A DNA stretch of 64,000 nt from Saccharomycopsis crataegensis. Its lineage: Eukaryota; Ascomycota; Saccharomycetes; Ascoideales; Saccharomycopsidaceae. Numbering within the stretch: the first letter of the stretch is position 1; each line of letters starts with the position of its first letter. Under the pieces are notes generated by a model. That model was not told the DNA's origin, did not search any database, and worked only from the letters and a program-made list of their open reading frames with translations. Of this stretch, positions 39,591 through 51,800 are shown one piece after another. The translations under genes and the position numbers were made by a program. The stretch is taken from contig NW_027043838.1 in NCBI RefSeq assembly GCF_037102585.1, forward strand, positions 1,674,001 to 1,738,000. The letters are read 5' to 3'.

Positions 39591-41228
39591 ATGTCTCCAT
39601 CACAAATCACAGCAAAAGCCAAATTATACCCCCATCAATTGATGGAGTCAGAATTAAAGGCTCATAAACTTGCTATCAATGAATACCAAAAGGAACTTTC
39701 GCAATCAATGTTCGATGTTGCTTCGAATACCTTGCCAGACGTCACCCTAATCAACCAACAACCCGAACTCAAATCGTCATTGAGGGCTCCATTATTGGAT
39801 TTCTTATTCAAAGTCGCTAAGAGAACCAAAGTCACCCAAGGGATTTTCTACAAAGCCGCCAGATTGATGGACAGATACTGTTCCAAGAGAATTGTCCTTA
39901 GAGACCAAGCACAATTAGTTGCAGGCACTTGTTTGTGGTTGGCCGCCAAAACCTCTGGAGGTTGTAATCACATCATCAACTCGACCTCAGTGCCTAGCGG
40001 TGGAAGATTCATGGGTCCAACAATCAGATCAAGAATTCCAAGATTGAGTGAACTCGTCCAGCTTTGTGGTCCTACTTGTGGATACGATGAAGGAATGTTT
40101 GTCCAAATGGAAAGACATATCTTGGATACCCTTAACTGGGATGTTTGTGAAACTTCTATCTACAGTTGGGCTTTCAATCTTACTGATTACCAATGCCTCA
40201 ACGATTCTGAAGATTACGACGTCACTATCGACGACCGTAAAATTGCCGCCATCAAGAACTTCCTCATAGAAAACAGTCTTTATTCCGTTGATTTAGTATC
40301 AATCCACCCAAATGAATTGGCGTTAATCATTAAGAAAATCCTCGTCACTTTGATTTTAAACGATGACAAATATTTCAGCATCAAGATGCAAAACTTGACC
40401 AAGATTCTTTCCAGAAACAGCATCGATAACCACGATGCTACCGAAGACGATGATGAATCTAAAAACAGATTGTTGAACAAGTACAAAGATTTCAACATGA
40501 ACTTAGCAAACCGCTTGCTTCTTGCAGTTGCCAACTGTACCTCCACTGTATTGAACGCTTACACTTCTACTGATTGCAAAGAAATTAACGAGGTCATCCA
40601 AAAAGTTCACAAAGTCGCCATTTCCCACATCATGGCCCTTCATGAAGAGAGCAAAAACAAGGCTGCTCAACAACAACAACAGCAACAACAAATGGCCCAG
40701 CAACAGCAAATGGCCCAACAACAACAAATGGCTCAACAACAACAACAACAAATGGCCCAACAGCAGCAAATGGCTCAACAGCAGCAGTTTCGCCAACCAA
40801 CCCCAGTATCTACCCCAACTCGTTACAACTACATCTCCACTAGCCCAGGATCCGAATCAGATTATAGTGATGCTGATTCTGTCCTTTCCAACGACGTTGC
40901 GGCATCGAGCTCTTCTTCAATGTCATCATTCTCTTCACCAATGAACTCACCAAGACTTGACGGCAAACCGCAACAACAACAATCACAACAACAACAGCAC
41001 CCATATAGCAACTCGACTTCAAGGTCTGGCAGTTTTGTCATTCCTAACCATCATGCCAAATTCGCTCCATATTCAAACTTCAATAACTCTCGCTCGAGCA
41101 TGTCAATATCCATGAGTGCTAGAAAAGGGTCGAGCTTTAGTGGTAAGGCCTCACAGAAGAATTTTCCACTTCCAAACGGCTTGAAACGGGTTGCTTCATC
41201 TCAAATGAGTTCTTACGAATACATTTGA
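39591..41228 (+). CDS. G1 cyclin (Cln family)
   Basis: A 545-residue cyclin that would activate Cdk1 (Cdc28) at Start. The cyclin box occupies about 60-200. Typical Cln blocks are LDFLFKVAKRTKVTQGIFYK, RLMDRYCSKRIVLRDQAQLV, GTCLWLAAKTSGG, RIPRLSELVQLCGPTCGYDE and GMFVQMERHILDTLNWDV, which resemble Cln1/Cln2-type proteins. A region of Gln and Met-Ala-Gln repeats follows (about 362-402). The C-terminal tail is rich in Ser, Pro and Asn, with PTP/TPT and SP sites fitting a PEST/Cdk-phosphorylated degron. Candida yeasts have several such cyclins (CLN3, CCN1, HGC1) and I cannot decide which this is, so no symbol is given. The ATG at 39591 fits the family start. Confidence 0.88.
   Translation: MSPSQITAKAKLYPHQLMESELKAHKLAINEYQKELSQSMFDVASNTLPDVTLINQQPELKSSLRAPLLDFLFKVAKRTKVTQGIFYKAARLMDRYCSKRIVLRDQAQLVAGTCLWLAAKTSGGCNHIINSTSVPSGGRFMGPTIRSRIPRLSELVQLCGPTCGYDEGMFVQMERHILDTLNWDVCETSIYSWAFNLTDYQCLNDSEDYDVTIDDRKIAAIKNFLIENSLYSVDLVSIHPNELALIIKKILVTLILNDDKYFSIKMQNLTKILSRNSIDNHDATEDDDESKNRLLNKYKDFNMNLANRLLLAVANCTSTVLNAYTSTDCKEINEVIQKVHKVAISHIMALHEESKNKAAQQQQQQQQMAQQQQMAQQQQMAQQQQQQMAQQQQMAQQQQFRQPTPVSTPTRYNYISTSPGSESDYSDADSVLSNDVAASSSSSMSSFSSPMNSPRLDGKPQQQQSQQQQHPYSNSTSRSGSFVIPNHHAKFAPYSNFNNSRSSMSISMSARKGSSFSGKASQKNFPLPNGLKRVASSQMSSYEYI
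40667..40790 (+). repeat. CAA/CAG repeat tract inside the G1 cyclin gene
   Basis: Tandem CAA/CAG codons broken by ATGGCC/ATGGCT give repeated Gln-Gln-Met-Ala-Gln units. Such tracts vary in length between strains. Confidence 0.9.
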
Positions 41229-42557
41229 ATTATACAATATCTCAACGTTATACAATTTTTTTTGCTAAATTCCTTGCTGTCTTTCTTTTTTTTTATGTTT
41301 CTTTCTCATTGATTTTCTGTTTTTGGCATCGTTGTTAAATTCCTCTTTTACTTTCGGCATCACCTATATTAGTTCTACAGATAGAGATTCATACGTTATT
41401 GATTAACCTTTGATCTTTTGAATTGTTTTATATTATATTTTGTTCATTAGCTAATTTTGTTTCCATTATTTTTTTTTTTGTTTCATTACATTTTCAGTTC
41501 AGTTTCATCCCAGAATAAGAAAAATAAAAACTATATCCCTATACAATTCCCTCTAATTTACTAAGCTTGTAGATTCCATATAAGGCAATAAACACATACT
41601 TTCCATCTAATCCAATCAACTCAAAGTTTCCACAAAAATGGAAAACTTTCCTATTGTGCATTTCTGCCCCATCTATCGAAACCAGAACTCGCTCCAAGAT
41701 ATGCAATACGGCTTATCCAATGCACACACCAGGAAGAATAGTAGTGTAACTATTGTTTACAAGCATGGCTAGCAAGCTAGCGCTTTATTTGATGTTTTCT
41801 ATTCATTCACTTGCGACGACTGGAGAAATGAGCCTAACTGGTATAAGTTCAGTAAAATTTCAGACTCAAGTAATTGTAACCGGCGATACACATTATGCTG
41901 TTGAACCTTTTATCAACTGCACCTGGCCCTGTTTTCTTACAAACACATGCGAAAATGATAAAATGCTTACTTTATTCTTCATTTTCTTTTATTCGTATTT
42001 GGGAATATATTTTAAACTTTACATTTATTTCCAGAACACACTATATTGACTCTAAATAGAAACCCTTTTGCGGATATTGAAGAAGCAGTTGATTATGCGG
42101 AAGATGAAAACAATATACTCCTAAAAAAAGCGGAGAGAAAACTACAATTCATTTTCAATTATTTCTGTTGAATTTCACCAGAAGCAAGTAATTATTCCTT
42201 TTCGTCTATTCTGATCTGCAAAAACTGCGCAAGACTTCAAAAACATCTAAAAAGCTTTCCCCTTCCAGAAAGAATGAATTAGTTTCCCTGGGCATCTGAG
42301 ATGAAAAACCAACCACACCAAAAAAAAAAACTATTATTCTCATCAATATTGAGACATTTAATGAAACAGTAACCATAAGCCGTAATAGTAAAGAGTAATA
42401 CCGCAGCCAAGCATTAAGTTTGTTCAATTAAATGAGACATTCGACATTAGTGGTTTCGTCACTGCTACTCAATCATATTCTCAATTTGGGGACTTGGGGA
42501 GAAACAAGTGAGCTCGATTAAATTGTATACTAAGGTATCTAAATATTGTTTCTATCA

Positions 42558-42773
42558 TGTATGTCCACCAAAATATCTAACGTAAAATCATCTATTGATT
42601 ATCTTGAGCCCGAAATGTTCAATATACTCAAATACATTCAAAACAAAGGGGGAAACAACAATGAAATAACATTATATCATCAGCAGTGGTCATCCGATAC
42701 TACTGTTAAGCTTTTATACTGCTTCCATAATACCTGCCAGCTCAAATATTCAGAGAAAGTACAAACAAAGTAG
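42558..42773 (+). pseudogene. Coding-like fragment, family unknown
   Basis: About 70 codons read as plausible protein (MSTKISNVKSSIDYLEPEMF, then a polar stretch with YHQQWSSDTTVKLLYCF). It begins with an ATG and ends in a stop, but it is short and isolated in a decayed region. It is probably a remnant rather than a working gene. Confidence 0.3.
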
Positions 42774-42814
42774 CGATGGTTTGCTATGTTGTATTTTATT
42801 ACTCACGTAGCATT

Positions 42815-43750
42815 TCATGATCCATCTCATCTCTCAAAACAACTGAACCAAACTGATCTTCTTCTTTCCTATAGGGGCAAAGATTATTTTCCAAATTAGT
42901 CAATTCTTTGACTGTGTAATCTGGATTCTATAGAGGCCCCTTAGGCCACCAAAATCTTCATCAGTTTCCATTTTTTTCTGTGAATAATAAATCCGATCTT
43001 TGGAAATCCCAAAATGAAGGTTGCACAGCTTATTGCTCCAAGAATCAACGGCGGAAGGAGATATATATCCCCTGGTAGCGTCATGTTTTCTCAAGCTTGC
43101 TGCCATTTGACTCTAATTCTCTTGCTTCTCCAGTTCATGAAGCTCATCTGCGGTTAACCCATTACATTATGATATTTTCAAGAATTTCCCTCTCAATTAG
43201 AACATACTTGGTAACCGTAAAGTCTTCGTTAATAATGACAGGATCCATGGTGTTGAATAAAGTAGATTTGCTTGATAAAAGAAGAAAATAATTGGGAATC
43301 AACCTAATGCTGCTAAGGATATCACAGAATTCATTCTGGGAGAGTCATGCTTTTGAAGCGTGATATCCAATTCTGCGCGATTATGTATATTTATGTGAGG
43401 ATCAGGGGCATTTAAAGACTGCTCTGTTTTATTAGAGCATACTTCACCAGCGTCAACACCATGCTCATATGTAACAGTGCGAAATCCATTGGCTTAATGT
43501 AGTGTATTGACTACCCCTTCCTTACTGATCTGAAGCATTATCAAATTTTTAAGATTATTGGTTCCTAGGTGTGATTTCAAAATGTGATCCAAAATCACAG
43601 GGATTGTTATAATAAAATTATACGAAATAATATTAGAAATGAGAATATGAGAAGTAGAGGGTAAAATGAAAGGAGTGAATGCGGATGCATTTGGAAATCG
43701 TAAAAATCTACTATACAAGAGCATGGCGACACTCCGGTATTATAACATGA
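42815..43750 (-). pseudogene. Decayed gene, possibly F-box-like
   Basis: Protein-like segments in several frames of the minus strand over about 0.9 kb. They include FIITIPVILDHILKSHLGTN continuing NLKNLIMLQISKEG, further HNRAELDITLQKHDSPRMN, then SLRKHDATRGYISPSAVDSW. The first segment has the spacing of an F-box (IP-x-x-ILDHIL ... LKNLIML). No frame is intact. Its helix pattern loosely resembles the relic at 16.55-17.7 kb, so both may come from one gene family. Confidence 0.4.
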
Positions 43751-45065
43751 TATATTCTTGCATAGAGTGCTTTTCCTCTATAGCAATAATCAATAATACA
43801 GTAATGTATTATGCTAAGTGAAGGCTTCGGAATGGAAAATAACTCCATATATCTAATACAGTGTCACACATTTGCTATTTAAAGTAAAATGATGTGATAA
43901 TTCAGATGCGATACCATATTAATTACAAATTACAATTATTATTATTATTGTTTCTGTTTTTGTTTTGGTATTATTGCTTTTTTATCGGCATTTTTTCATT
44001 TTTGTTTTCGTATCGTTTTTAATGTTTCTAGTGAGAGCAATATCTTTCTTTTTTCCCGTAATACCAACAAACCCTGTAACAACACAATGTATCACATGTT
44101 CCAGTAATATTTCATAGATTCCAATTTCTTCTTTTTTGTCTTTTTTTGACTAATTTAAAACCTTTGCATCTAGTTGGGATAATCCGGGGTATCGATTTTT
44201 CCCTGGCAACATATTAATAGGGTAAATAAGCGAAGCCCCTAGGAACTTTAATTTAACATAGTGATGATGTATATAGAAATTTTTTGCTTTTTTGATTCTT
44301 AATTGTAAAACAGAGCAACGCGGAATAAATACCGAGAGTAAGATGGAAGGAAATAGAAGATAAGAGAAGAGATGAGATGCGAATAAAAAGGAGGAGAATG
44401 GAAGAGATAGAAGAGAAGAATCGTACTAATAATTATCGAAAGGGCTAAAAGCACTCTCAAGAAATTTAATAATTGCATGAAGAAGTAATAAAGTACAGAG
44501 GTTATTGAGGGATGCAACCTGGTTGATAATAGTTCACGGTACTTCAAGCTTTAATTGTGTCTATAAATCATTTCATAAGTTCAATTGGAGGCAAGCTGAT
44601 CAAGCAACCAATGCAAGGTTGAAATACAATTGGAAGATAAATAACAGGTGCACGTAATCCAGGCAACGTTAAAATTTGACTTACATCTACATAGCAGACG
44701 AGTCATAAACCTACCCACCGTATTGCCGCTATAGGTTGGTGATTGCAAGACACCACCAATATCATACCGAATTGTCAGCACCCATCCGTGCTCCCCGGTC
44801 TGCCGCTGCGGTAGACATCATACATTTAGAGGGTGTGTCAGCCGGGTACCTTCCAGACCCTTTTTTTCTGGTTTCGGCGCGTGTTTTTATTTGTTGTTTT
44901 TTTGATGAGGATTATTATGATCATCACCACCAGCAGCATACTTTAATATATATTATATGTATATTATATGTGTATATTGCCTACCTTGCGGTCAGTTCTG
45001 CGTGTTTTGATTGCCCTGTATAGACGTGATCTTGCTGTCATCAACCGCTATACTTGGTATCGACG

Positions 45066-48000
45066 ATGAGGCAGCGGCACAGCAGCCGCAAGAAGGGGAG
45101 AATACCCACAAGAAATGGTGGCGAAACAAATAGGAAGAAAAACCCTTTACTGAATAGCCAGATTACGGGGTACGATTCTGAGAAGCCCAGAGAAGAAACA
45201 GAATATCAAGCTTTCTATCCTGATTTGGACATCAAAGAACCATTGAGCGTATACATTGTCAAATCTCTGGATGCTGATTTCGAAGAGTCTGGGTCACAAC
45301 AACCACAAAAACAACCATTACCAGAAACACTGCCCGGAGATATTAAAAAGAGGATTGAATTGTCTAACGGAAATTTAACTCAAAATGAAAAGCGGCAGTT
45401 AATGAAAGCCATCATGCCAAAACCACCGTTACAACTCTTTATTAAGGAATTATTGCAATTTAGTGACGAATCAGAAGTTTCATCTCATTCAAAAGTACCC
45501 ACAAAGACAAAAGCAGAGTTGTATGCATCTTTTAGGAAAATTGCTACACCAAAATCCAATAAGAGAGGTCTTGAAGATTCCGATGAAGCTGATACTTACA
45601 CCATCTACAATAAAAAGAAGAAATTTTTCAACTACATTGAAGAGGAAAAGCAGCGACAGGAGAATACTCAACTAAAGGAAACCAACGGGGTACCCCGCCA
45701 GTGCCCGGACCTATCTTCATCAACCCCAAGCTCAAGAACCCTGGAAAGTGTATCGTCAACACCCAATTCTTCTATTGATTTCCAAAACCCATTAATGGGT
45801 AAGGTTTTGGGCTCAAGCTTATTGTCATCAGGTGGCATAAGAGATGAAAATTGTGTCAATAGAAATTGTGGTCATCAACAACTTGTAAATAATAATCCAC
45901 CAACGGAAAGTGCTATTCGCCATCCTTATTTTACACCCCAAATAATTCCTAGACCATCATTGGATTTGATTTTAGAAAGAAATCCAAACTTGATTTATCA
46001 ACAAAGTCGAATCATTACAGAAACATATTTCAAGAAAATTAAGAAAGCAAGCTTTGATATATCCTCTAATGCAAATTTACTTAATTCATATTTATCCAAT
46101 GCAAATTTCAAATTGCCTAACAATGAATCGTTTGAGGAATTGAGAAAAGAAAACCAGATAACCAAGAGTTGTGAATTGTCGGAAAACAACGATGACGACG
46201 CCGTTGGTGGTATTGAACCATCATGTAAACTGCTATCCACTCTAAATCCAAATATTCAAAAAAGCGAATTCAAGAATAAAATCAGATATTTTGGATTCAA
46301 AAAACTGCAAGAATACGAGTTGTCAAGAACCTATATTCGTGAGAATGATTATGTCAACACCGAATCTTTTGAATTGGATGTTTTTGAAGAGTTTGCGATA
46401 TCCCACAAGCTTGATATCAAAGGGTTTAGTATGTTCAGATGCATGTATGATATGGATGAACAAGATGATTATTTACTCGGAATAATCAATAAAAAACGGG
46501 TAAAGAACAAGCAGGTTTTTATTCCTCCCGAAATATTTGAAATTTGCATCTCGTTCCTTGAAAAAGAATGGTATTTTTTATCCAAAAGAATCCCTAGAAA
46601 CATCGACGGAGAAAATGAATTGGCTTTGAAATATGAGAAAGCCAAAGAATTTGCAAACTTATTTGGTTCGGATGATGGGATTGGAATGGCACCAGAAAAT
46701 GACCAGCCTTGTGCAGTATGTAACGATAGCGACTGTGATAACCAAAATGCCATTGTATTTTGTGATGGGTGTAATATTGCGGTGCATCAAGAATGTTATG
46801 GGGTGGTCTTTATTCCTGAAGGTCAATGGTTATGCCGAAGATGTATGAATTTGAAGAGAAGGAAAATCCTGTGTGAGTTCTGTCCTTCACTTACCGGGGC
46901 TTTTAAACAAACAGATTCTGGCTCGTGGTCGCATCTTTTATGCGGCTTATGGATTCCAGAATTAGGATTGAAAAGCAATATCTATATGGAAACCATTGAT
47001 GGGATTGAAAAAATTCCCAAGAGTCGGTGGAAATTGGTGTGTTATATATGCAAACAAAAGATGGGGGCGTGTATTCAATGTGCCAACAAGAATTGTTTTC
47101 AGGCATTTCATGTCACTTGTGCTAAACGTGCTGGTCTATATTTGAAAATGCACGGTGGAATCCAGGGGGTACTTCATGATAAAATGAATTTGACGGCATT
47201 TTGCGATAAGCATTTACCTAATGATTATCATCATTCGACCCAGGTGAAAGAAGGGATTGATAAGACCCGGTCGTATTTCTCTATGCTCAACCATCATGAA
47301 AATGATGGACCAAAATACAAGACGTTTGGTGATGGTATCAGTTATTTTGAACATGCCAATATGATGCGGAAAAAATCGTCTCGAACCGTTGTCTCGGCGG
47401 TGAAGGCGTTGAAGGATAATAATCATAAAATCTTGCGTTGGCAATCACGTAAGGGTACCCCTATTGCCCCTCAACTATTTCTTGATAAATTGATGAAGTT
47501 GCTAATTTTTTTGAAAGTGGAGGATGGGGCGGTTGACAAGTTGGCGCAAACTATTTGCAAGTATTGGGCGTTGAAACGTGAATGGAAAACCAGTCCGTTA
47601 ATCAAAACTCTTGATGTTTATAATTTATCGAGTGTTGAGAGTTCGAGCGAGGCGATTAAAAAAATCAAGATGGGGAATGTCATGAATAATGATATTCATA
47701 AGTTAATCGATATTTCTGAGGATATTATTACTCGGCAAAAGTTGCTTTTGGAAGGATACACCAAGGATATTGAAAATATTGAGAAAATTAGTTTTCCAGT
47801 ATGTGGTTTGATTAAGCCGATTCTCGCCAAAGTTATTAGGTTAGACTCGGAAGATCTTTTGAGGCAATATGAGCCATCGGTGGTGAAGGATGGGAAAGTT
47901 GTCAAAAATGTGGACATTTTGAGTTTGGATCGAATTGTTGATAAATTAGGGAAATCGGGGTACACCAAATGTGTAGCGGAATTCAACAATGATCTAAAAT

Positions 48001-48212
48001 TGTTGTTTAAGAATGTGGAACAATCGCAAGAAAAAAGGGAGAGTGTGAAGGCATTACAACAAATACTCCGGCACCAATTCATTGATCAAGTTTATCCTGA
48101 GTTGGATAGAGTTAAAAAATTGGAATATGAAATCTTCGAAAAAAACCGGGGTAAAGGAGGGTATGAATCGGTGCTTAATGACCTAGAACTTGATGACGTT
48201 GCTAAGGACTAA
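45066..48212 (+). CDS. NTO1: PHD-finger subunit of the NuA3 histone acetyltransferase
   Basis: A 1048-residue BRPF-like scaffold of the NuA3 complex (catalytic subunit Sas3), which acetylates histone H3 at K4/K36-methylated chromatin. The PHD-zinc knuckle-PHD module is clear. PHD1 is at about 543-592 (CAVCNDSDCDNQNAIVFCDG, CNIAVHQECYGVVFIPEGQW). The zinc knuckle and extended PHD2 span about 598-725 (CEFCPSLTGAFKQTDSGSW, CGLWIPELGLKSN, CYICKQKMGACIQCANKNC, FHVTCAKRAGLYL). An Epl1-like region lies before it (YELSRTYIRENDYV ... FELDVFEEF). The codon before CEFCP is CTG (46869-46871), where homologues carry polar residues, so Ser is likely. The frame is open to 45054, but the first ATG is 45066. 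Confidence 0.93.
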   Translation: MRQRHSSRKKGRIPTRNGGETNRKKNPLLNSQITGYDSEKPREETEYQAFYPDLDIKEPLSVYIVKSLDADFEESGSQQPQKQPLPETLPGDIKKRIELSNGNLTQNEKRQLMKAIMPKPPLQLFIKELLQFSDESEVSSHSKVPTKTKAELYASFRKIATPKSNKRGLEDSDEADTYTIYNKKKKFFNYIEEEKQRQENTQLKETNGVPRQCPDLSSSTPSSRTLESVSSTPNSSIDFQNPLMGKVLGSSLLSSGGIRDENCVNRNCGHQQLVNNNPPTESAIRHPYFTPQIIPRPSLDLILERNPNLIYQQSRIITETYFKKIKKASFDISSNANLLNSYLSNANFKLPNNESFEELRKENQITKSCELSENNDDDAVGGIEPSCKLLSTLNPNIQKSEFKNKIRYFGFKKLQEYELSRTYIRENDYVNTESFELDVFEEFAISHKLDIKGFSMFRCMYDMDEQDDYLLGIINKKRVKNKQVFIPPEIFEICISFLEKEWYFLSKRIPRNIDGENELALKYEKAKEFANLFGSDDGIGMAPENDQPCAVCNDSDCDNQNAIVFCDGCNIAVHQECYGVVFIPEGQWLCRRCMNLKRRKILCEFCPSLTGAFKQTDSGSWSHLLCGLWIPELGLKSNIYMETIDGIEKIPKSRWKLVCYICKQKMGACIQCANKNCFQAFHVTCAKRAGLYLKMHGGIQGVLHDKMNLTAFCDKHLPNDYHHSTQVKEGIDKTRSYFSMLNHHENDGPKYKTFGDGISYFEHANMMRKKSSRTVVSAVKALKDNNHKILRWQSRKGTPIAPQLFLDKLMKLLIFLKVEDGAVDKLAQTICKYWALKREWKTSPLIKTLDVYNLSSVESSSEAIKKIKMGNVMNNDIHKLIDISEDIITRQKLLLEGYTKDIENIEKISFPVCGLIKPILAKVIRLDSEDLLRQYEPSVVKDGKVVKNVDILSLDRIVDKLGKSGYTKCVAEFNNDLKLLFKNVEQSQEKRESVKALQQILRHQFIDQVYPELDRVKKLEYEIFEKNRGKGGYESVLNDLELDDVAKD

Positions 48213-48824
48213 TCGTTTTTTTTTTATATTTTTTATTGTTTATGTATTATTTAGACTGTTATTATTATTATTATTATTTACGCTTACGCTTTTTAGTTTT
48301 TTTTTTTTCTAATGAATTCTATAATTACCTGGTTACGAGTAATCTATTATTACAAGTGTACATCTTGATAATTTTCATTTTATGATTTTATAATTCAAAT
48401 TTGTCATTATTTCTCCACCGCCCTAGATTGTCTTTATTATTATGTTTTCCTATCAGTTCTGTTTTTTAATCAAAACTTCCCTATTTCATGATCACAATGC
48501 CTGCTCCCCCTTCTTGACTTCTAAATAATGAGTGAGATTGTATTACATATCGATACAAACTGCCTTCCATCTCACCCTTCAATGGTTTACAAATGCGGTC
48601 ATACCATCGAAAGCTAAAAAAAAAAATTGTTCCATATATTGTAACCCATTTTATATGATACCGTGATAAATGGCCAATGTGTCGATGTTGTTTTTCTTAT
48701 ATCAAAGTCATCAAATATTCCAATTAATTGTATTGTTTGACTCTTCAAATGTTCCACTCCAGTTGGGTATTCGAACACTCCATTGATATTTTTTGTTTTG
48801 CTTTCTAATATTTTATTGGGCAAG
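48213..48824. other. Intergenic region between convergent NTO1 and SEA4
   Basis: 612 bp with T-rich and ATT-repeat sequence after NTO1 (about 48259-48280) and AT-rich DNA before the SEA4 stop. No gene or notable repeat otherwise. Confidence 0.6.
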
Positions 48825-51800
48825 TCAAATATTATCGGCCACACAATGACAATTGCAATCAGGAACCGGACAAACCGTATGATCCTGGAACCACTGATCC
48901 GCGTGCTTCGAATGCATCCCATGGTTACAATTCAAACAGAAACTGCACCAATCGCGGAAATAATCCTGGGTATTAACTTTTGGGTCGTTATTGTAGCGAA
49001 TTGGCGCCCCTAAAGAGTACAAACAAATCGCGCATTTCGGTAATGGCGCCCCACAAACACAAGTAATGGTGCTATTATCCTTATTCAACATTAGTTTTCT
49101 CCCATTGACCCCGCCACCACCACCACCAACTACGGTACCGCCACCCCCATTGAGAACGCTAACTTTGGCACCTCCACCGATTACTGATCCTCCCACACCA
49201 CCAGCACCACCACCAGCACTGCTGCAACCAACTCCCGAAGAGGAACCATGGTGATGATGATGTTTCCCGTATCCGTGTTGTTTCTTATTATGTAAAAGAT
49301 GCGAGATGTCTCGATCACACTGGATACACTTGAGGTACAATTGACGGTCCTTCTTTGGTAAAAAAAACTGGATATCCAATCGTCTGGATACCGTTCCAAG
49401 CAGCTTTCTTCCCGAATTACTTTCCACCAGCATCATCGTCATTGTCATGGCATCGTCCTGCTGTTGGTCCACCAACTTTTTAGTCGATGATGATTCGTCA
49501 CCACCGGCACCGATCACTAAGGTTCGTTTACGATACAAATCATTCTTCAGAAGTTGGCGGCGTTTGATATCGAACCGGGCTCTGATTTTGAACAATTTCC
49601 ACCCATTGAGTAAATGACAGTACGATGCCATCCAATTATTGGCCCGTAAATCATCAAAGAACCGAGGCACCGCAAACGCACTAATGAGGGCCACGGTTTG
49701 GATATCGGTGTACCGATCATTATAGGTTTGTAATAACGCGATCCCTTTTCTGGTGAGCCCGGTCAACATGATCCCATCGGGGTTCCCGGTCCGGATCACG
49801 TCGGTGGTGGTGATTTTCAAATACTCGGTAAGTTTATCATCCGGAAGGTACTTCAATGCGATCAATAATTTATCCTTTAATGCCAATGATGGTTCTTCCA
49901 ACACGTCTTGCCAATTACGATCTGTCAAATACGCAAAGATCGCCCGTAAATACGGAGATGACAATTTCTGGGATAATTTCCGACACTGGTCTTTCCAAAG
50001 CGGCTCACCATCGTAATTATACGACGCTTCTTCGGAGATTCTCTCCATATTACGATTGAAGAACCCCATCATTGCTGCAGCAATGATTCTTAAATCCACC
50101 ACTTCGTAACCTTCTTGTAATGGGCCACGATTCATATCATCATCAGGAATTGACGAAAGAATATCGATCGCCCGAAGTACGTCACCTTGAAAAACACAAA
50201 GTCCCGCGGCCTTTTCATAATACTTCAAAGAGATCAACGTATCGATCTTGGTGTCGAATTCCTCTTTGGTAATATACCACCCACAACTAAATAAACAATA
50301 TCTCCGTTGGATCGCTTTTTTGGTACGGGCGCTGAAATCAATCGAGGTCATATAAGTTTTGTTGGGTTTATGAACGAGCCCCATGATTTTTTCGAGGATC
50401 CGTAAAAACTCTTTTTCTGCCACTTTACTGCTCAACGAGGTGAAACAACTATTAATTTCCGGATTGAATCTTTCTTCATCACGTAAGATTTCTTTGATCC
50501 CATCCCAGATATTGTAAATCCCTTCAAAACTGATATTCAATCCATCCTGGATCGTCAATCGCCGACGACAGTTCTCGTTGGAATGGTAGAGCCATTTCCA
50601 ACAGATCCGGAGTTGCTCGTAATTGGAATTCAAGTAATTCTGATCCTTGTTGTAGTAATTCTTGTTAAATTGCGAAAAAAGTTCAGAATTCAGGTGTAAA
50701 TCAGTGAGGTTATAGTTCTGTTGCGCCCGTTGATACATCACCGAGGCAATATCATCTTGTAGGATTTCACGGATGGGCCTGGATGAACCGGTAGAGCCAG
50801 TAGTTTTTTCATCATCTTCATCATCATCACCATCTTTGCTACTATCATCATCTTCTTCACCCAGTTCCTCATCAGTATTTAGAATTGATTCAACTTCTTC
50901 GTCTTCATCAACTTTTCCAGAATCCTGAGGCTTTTCCGGTTCGTTATTATTAAGATTCACATCATTATCATTATTGACCATATCATCTGGATCTCCAATA
51001 TTATTCACCGGCAGCTCTATCAACAACTCATTACCATTACTGATCGTGAGAGTATTATAATTGCTAAAATCCATTGATGAATCACCGTCGATCACGGGAA
51101 CCTTGATCACCTTCCCTGACGCTGTGAGTACTACAAATGATCCAAAATATCCTCCATAACTCTCACAGTGATCAAAAGAAATCACTCTTCCTGCTTGTTG
51201 TGGGCTAATCTTGGTGTTCTTGCACTTACTGACAAATAACGAGTCAATATTGGAGACTTCAATGTTATGTTTGCGGATATTGTCAGGTAAATGGTACGGC
51301 TGGACAATATTATTATTATTATTGTTGTTGTTGTTAATATTATCGTACGAATCATGGGCTTGCTGGACTTCGTACCCGAAACTCCAACGTTTAATATAAC
51401 TAGAGGTCTTGGAATCCTGATGTAATGTGGTGAGTTCGTTATAATTCCATGGGGAGAACCGGTAGCAAGGAACCGCGTTTTTCAACGAGTAAGTTTCTTG
51501 AGTAAATACTTTTGGCAAAACCAAGATATTGGTTTCTTTAAACACGTCGTTGCCGTCGTTATGTTTCTTAATGTATCGACGATCCCAGATGGCAAGATTA
51601 CCATTTTTTGAATTGACCGATGAGAAGAAATGGTCGGAAAATGGGCCACTATCAATGTATTCGGCAAACGAGGTAGTGATGGAGAACACTGTTGGGGATC
51701 TCGATCTTAAATCAAGTTCTTTTAAACCATTGCTGGTACCGACTAATAAACTTTTGGACGCTGAAGCAATGAATTTCAATGAGACAATGTGATCGTTCTT

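Larger units (their letters stand above)
41229..45065. other. Gene-poor AT-rich region between the G1 cyclin and NTO1
   Basis: 3.8 kb without an intact gene. The first 500 bp is 3' flank. Coding-like relics lie at about 42.54-43.75 kb on both strands (listed separately). The final 500 bp is the NTO1 promoter. A hydrophobic open stretch at 41753-42049 and others between 44.3 and 45.0 kb have no family features. A centromere or another unique-sequence chromosomal element is possible in a block like this but cannot be shown from sequence alone. Confidence 0.5.

Noticed and set aside
39404-39667. 87-codon frame overlapping the G1 cyclin start
   Set aside because: Different frame, no family features; at most an upstream ORF in the leader.
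48614-48922. 102-codon frame overlapping the SEA4 C-terminus
   Set aside because: It runs through the SEA4 end on the same strand in another frame and has no protein-like features.
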